From G963663525 sp963663525 (GTDB lineage: Bacteria; Myxococcota_A; SURF-8; G963663525), in the NCBI GenBank assembly GCA_963663525.2, contig CAXXHC010000003.1, forward strand, positions 1,674,001-1,738,000: 64,000 nucleotides of DNA, given 5' to 3'. Positions 50,219-58,645 of the stretch are shown here, piece by piece. Numbering within the stretch: position 1 is the first letter of the stretch; every line of letters starts with the position of its first letter. Below the pieces are notes generated by a model. It was given only the letters and a program-made list of their open reading frames with translations, made no database searches and had not been told where the DNA came from. The translations under genes and the position numbers were made by a program.

Positions 50219-51505
50219 ATGACACTGTCTAACACTCTTTTCACCGGATTGCAGGGCCTTACCTCCAACGGCGATGCCATCGCCGTGATCGGCGACAACA
50301 TCTCCAACATGAACACCGTCGGCTTTCGCCAGTCGCGTGCGGTGTTCGAAGCCACGCTGAGCCGTTCCATCGTCGGCGTAGGCGAGATCGGCGCGGGTTC
50401 GCGCGTCGCGAAGATCGAAAAGGTTTTCACTCAGGGCGCGATCGTTTCCAGTCCTCGTTCCACCGACATGGCCATCAGTGGTCGCGGCTTCTTCGTAGTC
50501 AAAGGGCGACACGAAGGCCAGGAGGGTTCCTATTACACCCGCGCGGGAGAATTCTCCCTCAACGAAAACGGCTATCTCGTCAACGCGCAGGGACTCATCG
50601 TGCAGGGCTACCAGCCCGACAGCACTGGCAATATCACGGCGACGCTCGACGATCTGTACCTCGATTCGCCGATCATCGAACCCCAGGCCACTTCCAACCT
50701 GTTTATGGGCCTCAACCTCAATGCGGACGCGGAAATCCCCGCCAATCCTTTCGATAAAGACGACCCGGTGGAAACCTCCAACTTCTCGACGTCCGTCACG
50801 ATGTACGATTCGCGCGGCGATGCCCACGACGTGACCGTGTATTTCGCCAAAACGGCGACGGGATGGGACTGGCACGCGGTGACCGACGGCAGCGAGGTGA
50901 ATGGCGGTACGGCGGGCGTGAATGAAGAGATCGCGGACGGTTCGCTCACCTTCACCGGGGATGGCCTGCTCGATACCGAGGTCACCAACAGCAATTCCGT
51001 GGACTGGGATGGAGCCACGGCCTCTCAGACCATCGAGTTCGATTTCGGTGACAGTCTGACCACCGACGGCGGCACCGGCGTCAACGGGGCGACGAGCTAC
51101 GCCACGGAATCCTCGCTGAACAAGTTGGAGAACGACGGCTACCCGACCGGCACGCGCACGGACGTGGAAGTGGATCACGAGGGCATCATCACCATCCTGT
51201 ATTCCAACGGCGAATCCCGCCAGATGGGTCAGGTTGCGGTGGCCGATTTCCGCAACGAAGTCGGTTTGCAGCGGATCGGTTCGACGATGTTCGCCGCCAC
51301 GCCGGAAAGTGGTGATGCACAGATCGGTTATGCCCGTACCGGCGGTCGGGGATCGGTGAAGGGCGCGTCTCTGGAAAACTCGAACGTCGATCTTTCAGCC
51401 GAATTCGTGACGATGATTACCAGCCAGCGGGCCTATCAGGCATCCACCAAGACGATCACCACGGCGGACGAAATGACCGTGGAAACGCTGAACATCAAGC
51501 GGTAA
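50219..51505 (+). CDS. flgE: Flagellar hook protein FlgE
   Basis: FlgE builds the hook. N-terminal LFTGLQGLTSNGDAIAVIGDNISNMNTVGFRQSR, the middle blocks STDMAISGRGFFVVKG and YTRAGEFSLNENGYLVNAQGL, and the C-terminal SLENSNVDLSAEFVTMITSQRAYQASTKTITTADEMTVETLNIKR are typical. 428 residues is normal. A ribosome site and 24-base gap separate it from flgD. It is the last gene of the plus-strand operon. Confidence 0.97.
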   Translation: MTLSNTLFTGLQGLTSNGDAIAVIGDNISNMNTVGFRQSRAVFEATLSRSIVGVGEIGAGSRVAKIEKVFTQGAIVSSPRSTDMAISGRGFFVVKGRHEGQEGSYYTRAGEFSLNENGYLVNAQGLIVQGYQPDSTGNITATLDDLYLDSPIIEPQATSNLFMGLNLNADAEIPANPFDKDDPVETSNFSTSVTMYDSRGDAHDVTVYFAKTATGWDWHAVTDGSEVNGGTAGVNEEIADGSLTFTGDGLLDTEVTNSNSVDWDGATASQTIEFDFGDSLTTDGGTGVNGATSYATESSLNKLENDGYPTGTRTDVEVDHEGIITILYSNGESRQMGQVAVADFRNEVGLQRIGSTMFAATPESGDAQIGYARTGGRGSVKGASLENSNVDLSAEFVTMITSQRAYQASTKTITTADEMTVETLNIKR

Positions 51506-51538
51506 CCGCTTGATTGAAATAGGATTTTCGATATTCGT

Positions 51539-51567
51539 GCCTCCCGTTTCGCGACGGGAGGCGTTTT
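51539..51567 (+). terminator. Rho-independent terminator after flgE
   Basis: GCCTCCCGT (51539-51547) pairs with ACGGGAGGC (51554-51562), followed by GTTTTGCTTT. It ends the plus-strand flagellar operon 34 bases past the flgE stop. Confidence 0.85.
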
Positions 51568-51594
51568 GCTTTGTTCTATTTGTCTATCAAGCAA

Positions 51595-51735
51595 CTACAT
51601 GATGGGGTAGGTCATGGGGTCAGGATCTCCGGCCAGGTTCATCACGGCGACAATGATAAGAAGCAATGCGACGAACAGCAGGGGAGGCAGCCACCATTTC
51701 CAGGTGCGTTTCAGTATGGCTGTCAGATTTTTCAT
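51595..51735 (-). CDS. 46-residue single-pass membrane protein (DUF5989-like)
   Basis: Too short for ordinary ORF lists. ATG 51735 follows GAGGAG by four bases and the frame ends at TAG 51595. Sequence: KRTWKWWLPPLLFVALLLIIVAV, one membrane helix, with a short tail GDPDPMTYPIM. Its size and the W-x-x-L-P..L...L pattern resemble DUF5989 small proteins, although they usually sit near other genes. It lies right after the DUF1573-like gene and may be translated with it. Confidence 0.6.
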   Translation of the reverse strand: MKNLTAILKRTWKWWLPPLLFVALLLIIVAVMNLAGDPDPMTYPIM

Positions 51736-51751
51736 GGCTCCTCGTTGCGTT

Positions 51752-52504
51752 TCAGCGTGGTGTGATTTGCCGGAAAGTATGCATTTGCGCCGTCACGGGC
51801 ATCCGGATTTCCGAGTCGTCCACGTCTGCCTGGGCTACGATCGTACCCGTGTAACGGCTGCGTCGCTCCCGTTCCGGTTCTACCAGCACCTCGAACGAAA
51901 ATCCTTCTCCCGGTTTCAGCGACGGGGGCAACTCGTCGATTTCCAGCCTCAGCCACTCACCGCCTTCGGCGATCAGGCGCACGATGCGCAATGGGCTATC
52001 GGATCGGTTTTCCAAACGTACCGTTTTCACTACGGTTTCATCCGTTTCTAAAAAACCGAAAGGCAGGATGTTGGGAACGAAGCGCAAGTTTCTCTCCACG
52101 TGTGCCCTAATTTCCAATTTCACCTTTTCTTTGGAAGTGGCGTTGCTGTCCACAACAAAAATTTCTCGGCTGATTCCACGGGATTTTGCGGGAAAGTAGC
52201 GGACGTGAATCCATCCCCACTCCCCTGGGGCAATCGTCCGAGAGGGCTGCGTTTCGGCAGAGCCTTCGCAATCCGAGTTTATGGAATACACCACCAACGC
52301 TTCGTTTCCCGTGTTGCGAAAATGAAAATCGTGCTCGATGGCCCGGTGGCTCACGACGCTCCCCGCGTCGAAAACGGTGCGTGCGAATTCCATGCGCGGA
52401 CCGGCAGGCGTCTCGGTCCGTGTATAAGAGACAGCGGCGAGTAACAGCAGTGCGACCAAAGGAAGAACACTGCTTGCAAGCAGGATGAGCAGGCGGTCTT
52501 TCAT
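51752..52504 (-). CDS. DUF1573-like Ig-fold protein with N-terminal membrane anchor
   Basis: ATG 52504 (GGAG upstream) is preferred to ATG 52522. A signal-anchor (LLILLASSVLPLVALLLLAAV) is followed by an ASH-like/DUF1573 domain (FDAGSVVSHRAIEHDFHFRNTGNEALVV, then WIHVRYFPAKSRGISREIFVVDSN) and a second Ig-like domain (ETVVKTVRLENRSDSPLRIVRL). Such domains occur in secreted or periplasmic proteins of unclear role. Part of the coding sequence (52420-52434) is identical to the inner 15 bases of the Tn5 mosaic end; see the finding on this. Confidence 0.75.
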   Translation of the reverse strand: MKDRLLILLASSVLPLVALLLLAAVSYTRTETPAGPRMEFARTVFDAGSVVSHRAIEHDFHFRNTGNEALVVYSINSDCEGSAETQPSRTIAPGEWGWIHVRYFPAKSRGISREIFVVDSNATSKEKVKLEIRAHVERNLRFVPNILPFGFLETDETVVKTVRLENRSDSPLRIVRLIAEGGEWLRLEIDELPPSLKPGEGFSFEVLVEPERERRSRYTGTIVAQADVDDSEIRMPVTAQMHTFRQITPR

Positions 52505-52836
52505 GCGTGAAAGCTCCGGCATAGTTTCAAAAACGATCCATTGAACGCCTTGTTTTCAGACTAGCGCAAGTCGGCGGCCTTGCCAATATCGAAGCGTGCG
52601 GAATCCGAACACATTGAAAGCAAACCGGACGCTATGCGGGTTCGGTAATCGTACTGCGATATCTGGAGAAGCCGCTAAGTTGTTGAAATAAAAGGAATAA
52701 ATAACTGGCACGGGGCTTGAAAAAGGAGACGGCAAGCTTTTTCAACGCCCGCTTAGCGAAAACGGATCGGGTTTGGCTGCAAAGATTCCCGAGAGTGGTT
52801 TCCCTTGCGAGCGGGTGATATGCCGGAGGTGCCAGG
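52505..52836. other. Intergenic stretch between the DUF1573-like gene and radC
   Basis: About 330 bases. A weak sigma-54-like site (TGGCACG-N4-TTGAA, 52706-52721) and an AAGGAG run are present, but the -12 GC is GA. No gene seen. Confidence 0.5.
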
Positions 52837-53589
52837 ATGTCTTATACGAATTCGAGTCGAAGAGGCTGCTTTTCCTTTTCGCAAGACGAAATGCGGATGT
52901 CTACGCTCAGCGATGTGGAATTGTTGGAGGAAATCATCGGTACAGGCGATCGCGATACGGGACGAAGCGCCAGGCAACTCGCCGAGGAGATCCTGCTGGA
53001 ACTGGGGTCGCTTTCCGATGTGGCCCGCGCGAGTCGCACGACGCTTTCGAAAGTGGGAAATCTATCGCCATATCGGAGCAGGAAACTCAAGGCGATGTTT
53101 GAGTTCGGTCTTCGTGCGGGATTTACTCCGCCTCGTGTGGGAAGAGATTTCCGGGGACCGAAGGAGATTTTCACCGCCTATGCCGAATTCTTTCGCGACG
53201 CTCGTCGGGAGGTGCTTTTGGCGGTCATGCTCGATGCAAGGGGCCGTTGGTTGGAAGATAGAATCTTAGGAACCGGTACCCGCAACGAAGTGCCGGTGGT
53301 TCCCGAAAAAATCGCCGAAATCCTGGAGGGGGGATGGGCGAACTATTCGATTTTATTGCACAATCATCCTTCCGGCGATCCCAGGCCATCGCGGAGCGAT
53401 CTGGAGAGTACACGGATGCTGCTCAACGTGTTCGAAGGGATGGGTGTGAAACTGCTGGATCACGTCATCATTGCGGAGGGCAGGCATTTCAGTTTCGCAG
53501 CCCATGAATTGCTTGGGTTGAGCCTTGGGCCGATCCGTAGAAGCACTACCGGACGTCATGCCGCGATGCAGGGGACTTCGGTTTGTTAA
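52837..53589 (+). CDS. radC: RadC-family JAB/MPN protein
   Basis: 250 residues: an N-terminal helix-hairpin-helix-like part (LSDVELLEEIIGTGDRDTGRSARQLAEEIL) and a C-terminal MPN/JAB metalloprotease-like domain with HNHPSGDPRPSRSD, the metal-binding motif. RadC proteins are linked to DNA metabolism, but their exact role is unclear. The C-terminal tail (about 20 residues) is unusual. Its stop codon lies inside the TTAA target duplication of the MITE that follows. Confidence 0.88.
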   Translation: MSYTNSSRRGCFSFSQDEMRMSTLSDVELLEEIIGTGDRDTGRSARQLAEEILLELGSLSDVARASRTTLSKVGNLSPYRSRKLKAMFEFGLRAGFTPPRVGRDFRGPKEIFTAYAEFFRDARREVLLAVMLDARGRWLEDRILGTGTRNEVPVVPEKIAEILEGGWANYSILLHNHPSGDPRPSRSDLESTRMLLNVFEGMGVKLLDHVIIAEGRHFSFAAHELLGLSLGPIRRSTTGRHAAMQGTSVC

Positions 53590-53763
53590 CCCGCATTATT
53601 CATGAAGAATCTACTGCGACTTGAAAATCCTCGATCTTTCACTTGTTTCCCGATTTTCATCCTCGACAGACTGTAAAGTATGCCTGCAGGTGAAAATCGG
53701 TCCAACTTCATGAAATATCTTCGGTTTTCTGCGTCTCGCTACGATCCTCATGAATAATGCGGG
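53590..53763. mobile_element. 174-bp MITE-like element with IS1380-type ends and TTAA duplication
   Basis: The terminal inverted repeats CCCGCATTATTCATGA (53590-53605) and TCATGAATAATGCGGG (53748-53763) are perfectly complementary over 16 bases and are flanked by TTAA on both sides (53586-53589 and 53764-53767). A TTAA target and CC-starting ends are features of the IS1380 family. There is no transposase in the 174 bases, so it is a non-autonomous element. It inserted at the stop of radC, and the TTAA duplication kept the stop codon. Confidence 0.85.
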
Positions 53764-53814
53764 TTAAACGCAAAAAAGTGAAAACGTACCGAAAACACTT
53801 GGGTTTCAGAAAAT

Positions 53815-53844
53815 GAAAAAGGCCGGGTGGAGAGCCACCCGACC
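53815..53844 (-). terminator. Rho-independent terminator of the lipoprotein gene
   Basis: On the minus strand a strong stem, GGTCGGGTGG / CCACCCGGCC with a four-base loop (53821-53844), is followed by a T-run (53815-53820). It lies about 50 bases past the lipoprotein stop. Confidence 0.8.
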
Positions 53845-53891
53845 TTGTGGGATTGCTGAAGACGTTTCACCGATTCATGCGAAACGAAATC

Positions 53892-54431
53892 CTATTCGCA
53901 ACCGACTTCGGCGGAGAAATTGAATTCGGTGCCCTCGAAATCCGTGATGTAGACGCCGCCGGTGCCGGGCTTGAAATTGTATCCCTTGGTGGCGACGAGT
54001 TCGCTGGTTCCGGTGAAGTAATAAATTGTGGCGGGACTCTGGCCGACGAGTTGGACATCGGAGATATCTTCGCCGTAGGAGGCGGGAGTTGCAGTGATAT
54101 ACGCCCCGATGGAAAGCTTGTACTGTTTTACGCCGCCTTCTTCGGTCGTCGGTTCGATGGGAGACGGGGGAGCGCCATTGACGTTCACCACATAGGTCGT
54201 TTCACCTTCATTGGTCACGGCATGGGCTGTGGCGATGGCGATGCGCTGGTCGTTTCCCCGACCGTACAGCACCACCGTAATATTTTCGGTCCCCTGGTTG
54301 ACGAGGCAGCCTCCCAGTTTGCCCTGAAAAGTGAAGGAATTCACCACGGTTTCGCTGTCGTCTCCGCACCCGGCGAAAAACAGCATACCCGCCAAAAGAA
54401 TCAACAGGGAAAACATGTGTCGTAGCTTCAT
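53892..54431 (-). CDS. Putative lipoprotein of unknown function
   Basis: ATG 54431 follows GGAGGA; the longer frame lacks a signal at its start. MKLRHMFSLLILLAGMLFFAGC has a clear lipobox (FFAGC), so the protein is lipid-anchored. The mature part (about 155 residues) is beta-rich, with no motif I recognise. Ends with NFSAEVGCE. Neighbouring parA runs in the same direction upstream; no operon bond is certain. Confidence 0.8.
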   Translation of the reverse strand: MKLRHMFSLLILLAGMLFFAGCGDDSETVVNSFTFQGKLGGCLVNQGTENITVVLYGRGNDQRIAIATAHAVTNEGETTYVVNVNGAPPSPIEPTTEEGGVKQYKLSIGAYITATPASYGEDISDVQLVGQSPATIYYFTGTSELVATKGYNFKPGTGGVYITDFEGTEFNFSAEVGCE

Positions 54432-54472
54432 AAGGTTCCTCCAGTGTATTGATGGATTTACTTGGTTTTTTA

Positions 54473-55255
54473 TTACGATTCCGTTCGTTGCAGTCTTTTG
54501 TAAAGGTCCAGGCTCACTTCCTCCAGCATCTGTGCTCCGTTGCAGTGGGAGTCGTAGTCCCAAATGGTCTGGCCGTGAGACTGGGCTTCGTCGATGCGCA
54601 CATTGATGCGAACCAGCGTTTTCGCCGCTTCCCTGGGGAAATGCGCGCGAAGGCGTTCGATGATCTCGTCCGCAAGCCGGGTGCGACGGTACATCATCGG
54701 CACGACCAGCGTCAACTTCGGCCTGGAATTCGGGTGTTTCTGGCGGGTTTTGCGGATGGTATCGAGGATTTCGGCGCAGCCGTCGAGGGACAGATAGGTC
54801 GGTGCAACGGGAACCACGATGTCGGTAGCCGCCACCATGATATTGCGGGTAATGAGTCCGAGCGACGGGGGTGAATCGATAAAAACGTAATGATATTCAA
54901 GCGGTACGATGCGTTCCAATAGTTGTACGAGCTTCAGTTCTCGATCCTTGTGGCGGGCCATGCGTTCGGGAAACTCCGACAGCGACTTGCCCGCGCAGAT
55001 CACGTCGAGCCCCTCGACGTGGGTTGGCATCAGGGCTTCTGCCAGTTTCGAGCGCTGGTTCATCATCAGTTCGGCGGAAGTGGATTGCAACAGCCTTGTG
55101 TTGAAGCCCAGCGATTTTCCGGCGTGCCCCTGGGAGTCGAGGTCCAGCAACAAAACCCGTTTTTTCTTGTAGCGCGCGAAATAGGAACTGAAGTTGACGG
55201 CGAGGGTGGTTTTTCCCGTACCCCCTTTTTCGTTGATTATGGCAATGACCCGCAT
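54473..55255 (-). CDS. ParA-family ATPase
   Basis: 260 residues with deviant Walker A EKGGTGKTTLAVNFSSYFA, switch I LLLDLDSQGHAGKSLG and switch II FIDSPPSLGLITRN, then the helical C-terminal part. It lacks an obvious N-terminal HTH, so it is not a plasmid-type ParA repressor. A small coiled-coil gene with phasin features follows upstream at 55285-55659, 30 bases away. Such ParA plus adaptor pairs position cargo; the cargo here is not known. Not near parB. Confidence 0.88.
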   Translation of the reverse strand: MRVIAIINEKGGTGKTTLAVNFSSYFARYKKKRVLLLDLDSQGHAGKSLGFNTRLLQSTSAELMMNQRSKLAEALMPTHVEGLDVICAGKSLSEFPERMARHKDRELKLVQLLERIVPLEYHYVFIDSPPSLGLITRNIMVAATDIVVPVAPTYLSLDGCAEILDTIRKTRQKHPNSRPKLTLVVPMMYRRTRLADEIIERLRAHFPREAAKTLVRINVRIDEAQSHGQTIWDYDSHCNGAQMLEEVSLDLYKRLQRTES

Positions 55256-55284
55256 AACCCTGTCCCCGTTTTCGCTCCTAGAAA

Positions 55285-55659
55285 TCAGTTATTGTCCGGT
55301 TCGGTCTTTTTGGAAGCCTTTGTTTTTCTTACGGTTTTCGGCTTTTCGAGAGCTTGCAGGATGCGATCCATTTTGCCGTCCAACTCCGCCAGACGTTCCT
55401 CGATGGCGTAAAGCTGCTCGCCCAGTTCTTCATGCTCGGCTTGTAGCGTCTCGATGTCTTCCTTGGCGGCCAGAGGCAGGCGTTCGAGAGCCGTTTGCAG
55501 CCAGGATTCGAACTGGTTTCTCGCATCCAGGGACGTGGTAATCACACGTTGTACGCCCTGTCGGAAATGTTCGTTGCCCAGTAACAGGGCCGCTACCGAT
55601 CCGACCCATTCGGACGTGGCCTGGAAAACGTCGGAACCGGACGGCTTGTTGGGATCCAT
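55285..55659 (-). CDS. Phasin-like coiled-coil protein, possible partner of the ParA ATPase
   Basis: 124 residues from ATG 55659. An amphipathic N-terminal part (FQATSEWVGSVAALLLGNEHFRQGVQRVITTSLDARNQFESWLQTALERLPL) is followed by AKEDIETLQAEHEELGEQLYAIEERLAELDGKMDRILQAL, a coiled coil. The P-x-x-x-D-I-x-x-L pattern after LP resembles the turn in PhaF/PhaI phasins, and the C-terminus is Lys/Thr rich (KPKTVRKTKASKKT). It may coat polyester granules or bind nucleoid. Sequence likeness is moderate only. The 55660-55923 stretch after it shows no gene. Confidence 0.6.
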   Translation of the reverse strand: MDPNKPSGSDVFQATSEWVGSVAALLLGNEHFRQGVQRVITTSLDARNQFESWLQTALERLPLAAKEDIETLQAEHEELGEQLYAIEERLAELDGKMDRILQALEKPKTVRKTKASKKTEPDNN

Positions 55660-55923
55660 GGCACCACCATCAAAAGGGATTGAAAAACGGGGCGAGTATG
55701 GCATTTTTTACAGACAGCGGCAAGGAAATTGAGGGAGAATCGTCTGCCTGAAAAACACCGAAAATGGCGGCCACGCGAGGGGAGTTCCTTACCCTACATG
55801 CAGGCTATTTTCGAAAATTGTCACCTGCTTTTTCATGCCAAACAGGCGGAGTTTGTACGAGATTGGAGCGTTTTTCCCGGTTGTTTTCGTTTTTTCAGGC
55901 TGCGATGCCAATTCGCGCTGGTT

Positions 55924-57135
55924 TCAGAGACGGGGAAGTTTTTCCTGCAACGTTTTCGCCTGCTCGACGAGCGTTTTCTCGGCGCTCGGTCCCGGCGACA
56001 TCGACGCCTCGTAACGGTACTCGCGCGTGGTGAAAAAGCGTTCGGGCAGAAGGTAGCCCAATTCGTCACAACCCAGCGAAATCACACCGGAAAACTCGGA
56101 ATGAATTTCGTCTAGCAGGGTTTCGGCCAACTCCGGAAGGACTTCGCCGGGCATCGTGACAAGCGCCCCCGGACCGATCCGCACGAGGTGACATTCGGTG
56201 GTCATGCGGTTGTCCGTGATGCCTTCCCGCCGAAAGATTCCCAGCTTTCGGGCCAGCAGGAAGCGGCGGTTGGTGATGGTCAATTCGAAGGTCGTGTCTG
56301 AATGGCCGAGGTCGTAAGTCTCGAAATTCGTGATGTTTTTCAACGCATCGGAAACGCGGAAGGCAAGACGTCTTCCCAGCCAGTCGATGAACGGTCCACG
56401 CTCTTCGTCGGGAAGGTCCATGGCCAGATCGCCCGACACCATGCCGCCCAACGCACCGTTGAAAAACACTGCAATACCGCCGACTTGCGCTTCCAATTCG
56501 GTGCAGAAGCGTCCGGCGAAATCGGAGCTGATGGCCGTGTTGCGCTCCCAGAGCATTTCCGGATGGCAGGCCCAGTTTGTTACCGTCGCAATGGGCTCGC
56601 CGTCTTCGTCGCGCAACGCAAGCACGCGCATCGTCGAGTCCAGCGCCGCACCCGGATGAATGTTTTCGTGGTAGCCTGTGGGCGGAATCTCCACCGTGAA
56701 CCACGCCCCTTTCGCGGGGCGCAGGGCTTCCACCGCGCGGCGTGCCGCCTCGGCGGCACGCTCGTGCAGGAACTCCATGTACTTGGAATCTTTACCGGTT
56801 TTGTAGGGAAACACCCCGGCAATGGACGGTCCCCAGTAGCCCATCGTATCCGGTCCGGCATGGGTGTGGGTGCTGGCGACGAGCAGTGTTGCGCCTTCTC
56901 CCAATTCCGCCTTTTCACGAATGCGCCGCACGTCGTCGCGCATAAGTCCTACGAGATCGAGGGCTACCAGCACGAGGGTGGTTTCCCCGTTGCGTAGCGC
57001 CACGGCGCGCGCATACAGCGGATCGCGCACCGATTCGGAGAGTCGGTTGAAGCCGAATCCCGCGAGGTAATGTCCTTTGGGATCGGTGGGGGTGATCTCC
57101 ACGGTCGCCGCTCCGGCGTGCAGGGTCGAAGGCAT
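55924..57135 (-). CDS. Neutral/alkaline ceramidase-like hydrolase
   Basis: 403 residues from ATG 57135; the longer frame starting at 57261 overlaps the next gene. Conserved elements: LHAGAATVEITPTDPKGHYLAGF, LVALDLVGL, STHTHAGPDTMGYWG (metal-binding HxHxGPD-like), VTNWACHPEMLW and FFNGALGGMVSGDL. These are typical of the neutral ceramidase-like superfamily, whose substrates in bacteria are often unknown. No signal peptide is evident. It lies 10 bases after the GH4 gene, in one operon. Confidence 0.82.
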   Translation of the reverse strand: MPSTLHAGAATVEITPTDPKGHYLAGFGFNRLSESVRDPLYARAVALRNGETTLVLVALDLVGLMRDDVRRIREKAELGEGATLLVASTHTHAGPDTMGYWGPSIAGVFPYKTGKDSKYMEFLHERAAEAARRAVEALRPAKGAWFTVEIPPTGYHENIHPGAALDSTMRVLALRDEDGEPIATVTNWACHPEMLWERNTAISSDFAGRFCTELEAQVGGIAVFFNGALGGMVSGDLAMDLPDEERGPFIDWLGRRLAFRVSDALKNITNFETYDLGHSDTTFELTITNRRFLLARKLGIFRREGITDNRMTTECHLVRIGPGALVTMPGEVLPELAETLLDEIHSEFSGVISLGCDELGYLLPERFFTTREYRYEASMSPGPSAEKTLVEQAKTLQEKLPRL

Positions 57136-57145
57136 GATGGTCTCC

Positions 57146-58489
57146 CTATTTCCAGCCCGCGAAAACCTCCGGCCAGGCGTCGCGGTAGTCCTTGAACAGC
57201 CCGAAGGCGATGTTTTCGTCTTGTACCAACGGATGCACCCGCAAGCCTTCCACGGCAGCATCCACGCGCTTTTCGAGAATGGCTTCCACCGCCAGGCGTT
57301 CGTACTTTTTAACGGCTACGGAAAGCTCCTTGCAGGCATCGGGAACCTGCGGAGGCGTGACGGGTTTCCAGGAGCCTCGACCGACTTCGCAAGTGATTTC
57401 CACGATATCGCGGTCTTCCAGGAAATCCAGTGCGCCTTCGTTGGGCACGTTGAGCACCATCCTCGCGGGCTCGTCCTTGGAAAGATTTTGCAGAAGATCC
57501 AGCGCCACGCCCGCGTATCCTTCCGGTTCGGCTTTGCTTTTGCGCTCTTTGCCTTTGCGCGAGCTAATCATGTAGGTGGCTTCCCGGCGCTTGAGATAGT
57601 CTTTGTAGGTTGCGTGCAACTCCGCGTCCGAAACGCCCGCCGCCGATTTCTTTTCCAAAGTGTCGAGGATTGCCCCGTTGATGCGCAGGATTTCCTCGCC
57701 TCGGCATTCGGAGGCGTCCAGCAGGGCTTGCAGGGACGATTTCGCCCGGTAGAAGTAGTACAGGTATTCATTAGGAAGAAGGCGCAGTTCTTCGAGCAGG
57801 TCGGTGGGCATCCAGGGGATGTGCGCGGCCTGGTATTCGGGATCGAAAAGCACGTCTTCGAGGATGTTTTTCCCGTCGTGCAGGGCCGGTCCGACCCAGG
57901 AAAGATGGTTGAGGCCGAAGGTCCAACTCGTCAGATCGCGCCAGTTCACACCCGCGTGCCCGGCGACTTTTTTCAGCCCGGAATCCGACGAGTCGCAGAT
58001 GCCTGCCGCGCGTTCGATGCCGGAGCGTTGCAGCGCTTCGGTGACGAGGCTGGCTGGGTTGGTGAAGTTGATGATCCATGCGTCCGGGTTTTCGTCGAGC
58101 GTGTGTTGGGCGTAGCGCACGACTTCGGGCGCGGAACGGCAGGCGAAGGCGAATCCGGCGGGACCGGTGGTTTCCTGTCCCAATACACCATGATTCAGGG
58201 CGATGCGCTCGTCTTTGGCGCGTCCTGCCTCGAAACCGGGGCGGATGGTGGTGATGATGGCGTCCACGCCGTGGAGTGCTTCGTCCAGGTCGAAGGTCGG
58301 TTGCAACGCCACCGAGGGATTTTCCTGCTTGGCGACCGCCTGGGAAAGGCGGAAGGTCACGGCGGACTTGCGCCGGTCGATGTCGTAGAGGGCAAGTTCA
58401 GTCAGACCGGTAGATGCGGCGTTGGCGCACAATGCCTGGACGAGTTGCGGGGCTCGGATGCCGCCGCCGCCGATGACGGTGATTTTCAT
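57146..58489 (-). CDS. Glycoside hydrolase family 4 protein (6-phospho-beta-glucosidase-like)
   Basis: GH4 enzymes use NAD and a divalent metal for a redox-assisted hydrolysis. 447 residues with an N-terminal Rossmann GGGGIRAPQLVQAL, the TTIRPGFEAGRAKDERI block, INFTNPASLVTEAL, GICDSSDSG (metal Cys in the place of the usual CN.P) and GLNHLSWV (metal His). The substrate cannot be read from the sequence. It is the first gene of a two-gene operon with the ceramidase-like enzyme. Confidence 0.88.
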   Translation of the reverse strand: MKITVIGGGGIRAPQLVQALCANAASTGLTELALYDIDRRKSAVTFRLSQAVAKQENPSVALQPTFDLDEALHGVDAIITTIRPGFEAGRAKDERIALNHGVLGQETTGPAGFAFACRSAPEVVRYAQHTLDENPDAWIINFTNPASLVTEALQRSGIERAAGICDSSDSGLKKVAGHAGVNWRDLTSWTFGLNHLSWVGPALHDGKNILEDVLFDPEYQAAHIPWMPTDLLEELRLLPNEYLYYFYRAKSSLQALLDASECRGEEILRINGAILDTLEKKSAAGVSDAELHATYKDYLKRREATYMISSRKGKERKSKAEPEGYAGVALDLLQNLSKDEPARMVLNVPNEGALDFLEDRDIVEITCEVGRGSWKPVTPPQVPDACKELSVAVKKYERLAVEAILEKRVDAAVEGLRVHPLVQDENIAFGLFKDYRDAWPEVFAGWK

Positions 58490-58645
58490 GGATCATCCCT
58501 CCTTGGTTCGCGAGGCGCATCCGGTTCCTTCAAAAAGAGGAGCCGAATCGAAAAAAGCGGATTTTCGGTAACAAACGGAAGGCTGGTTCGTCTCTCTGAT
58601 GAAACGATGAGAAACCCGATCAACCATCCCTTAGGAGGTGACACT

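Noticed and set aside
52706..52721. Sigma-54 promoter ahead of radC (TGGCACG-N4-TTGAA)
   Set aside because: The -12 GC is GA and there is no reason for sigma-54 at radC; left as a note only.
57077..58645. Plus-strand frame joined to the Spy-like gene as one 861-residue protein
   Set aside because: This part is the antisense shadow of GH4 and the ceramidase-like gene. The real start is ATG 58646 with GGAGG and a signal peptide.
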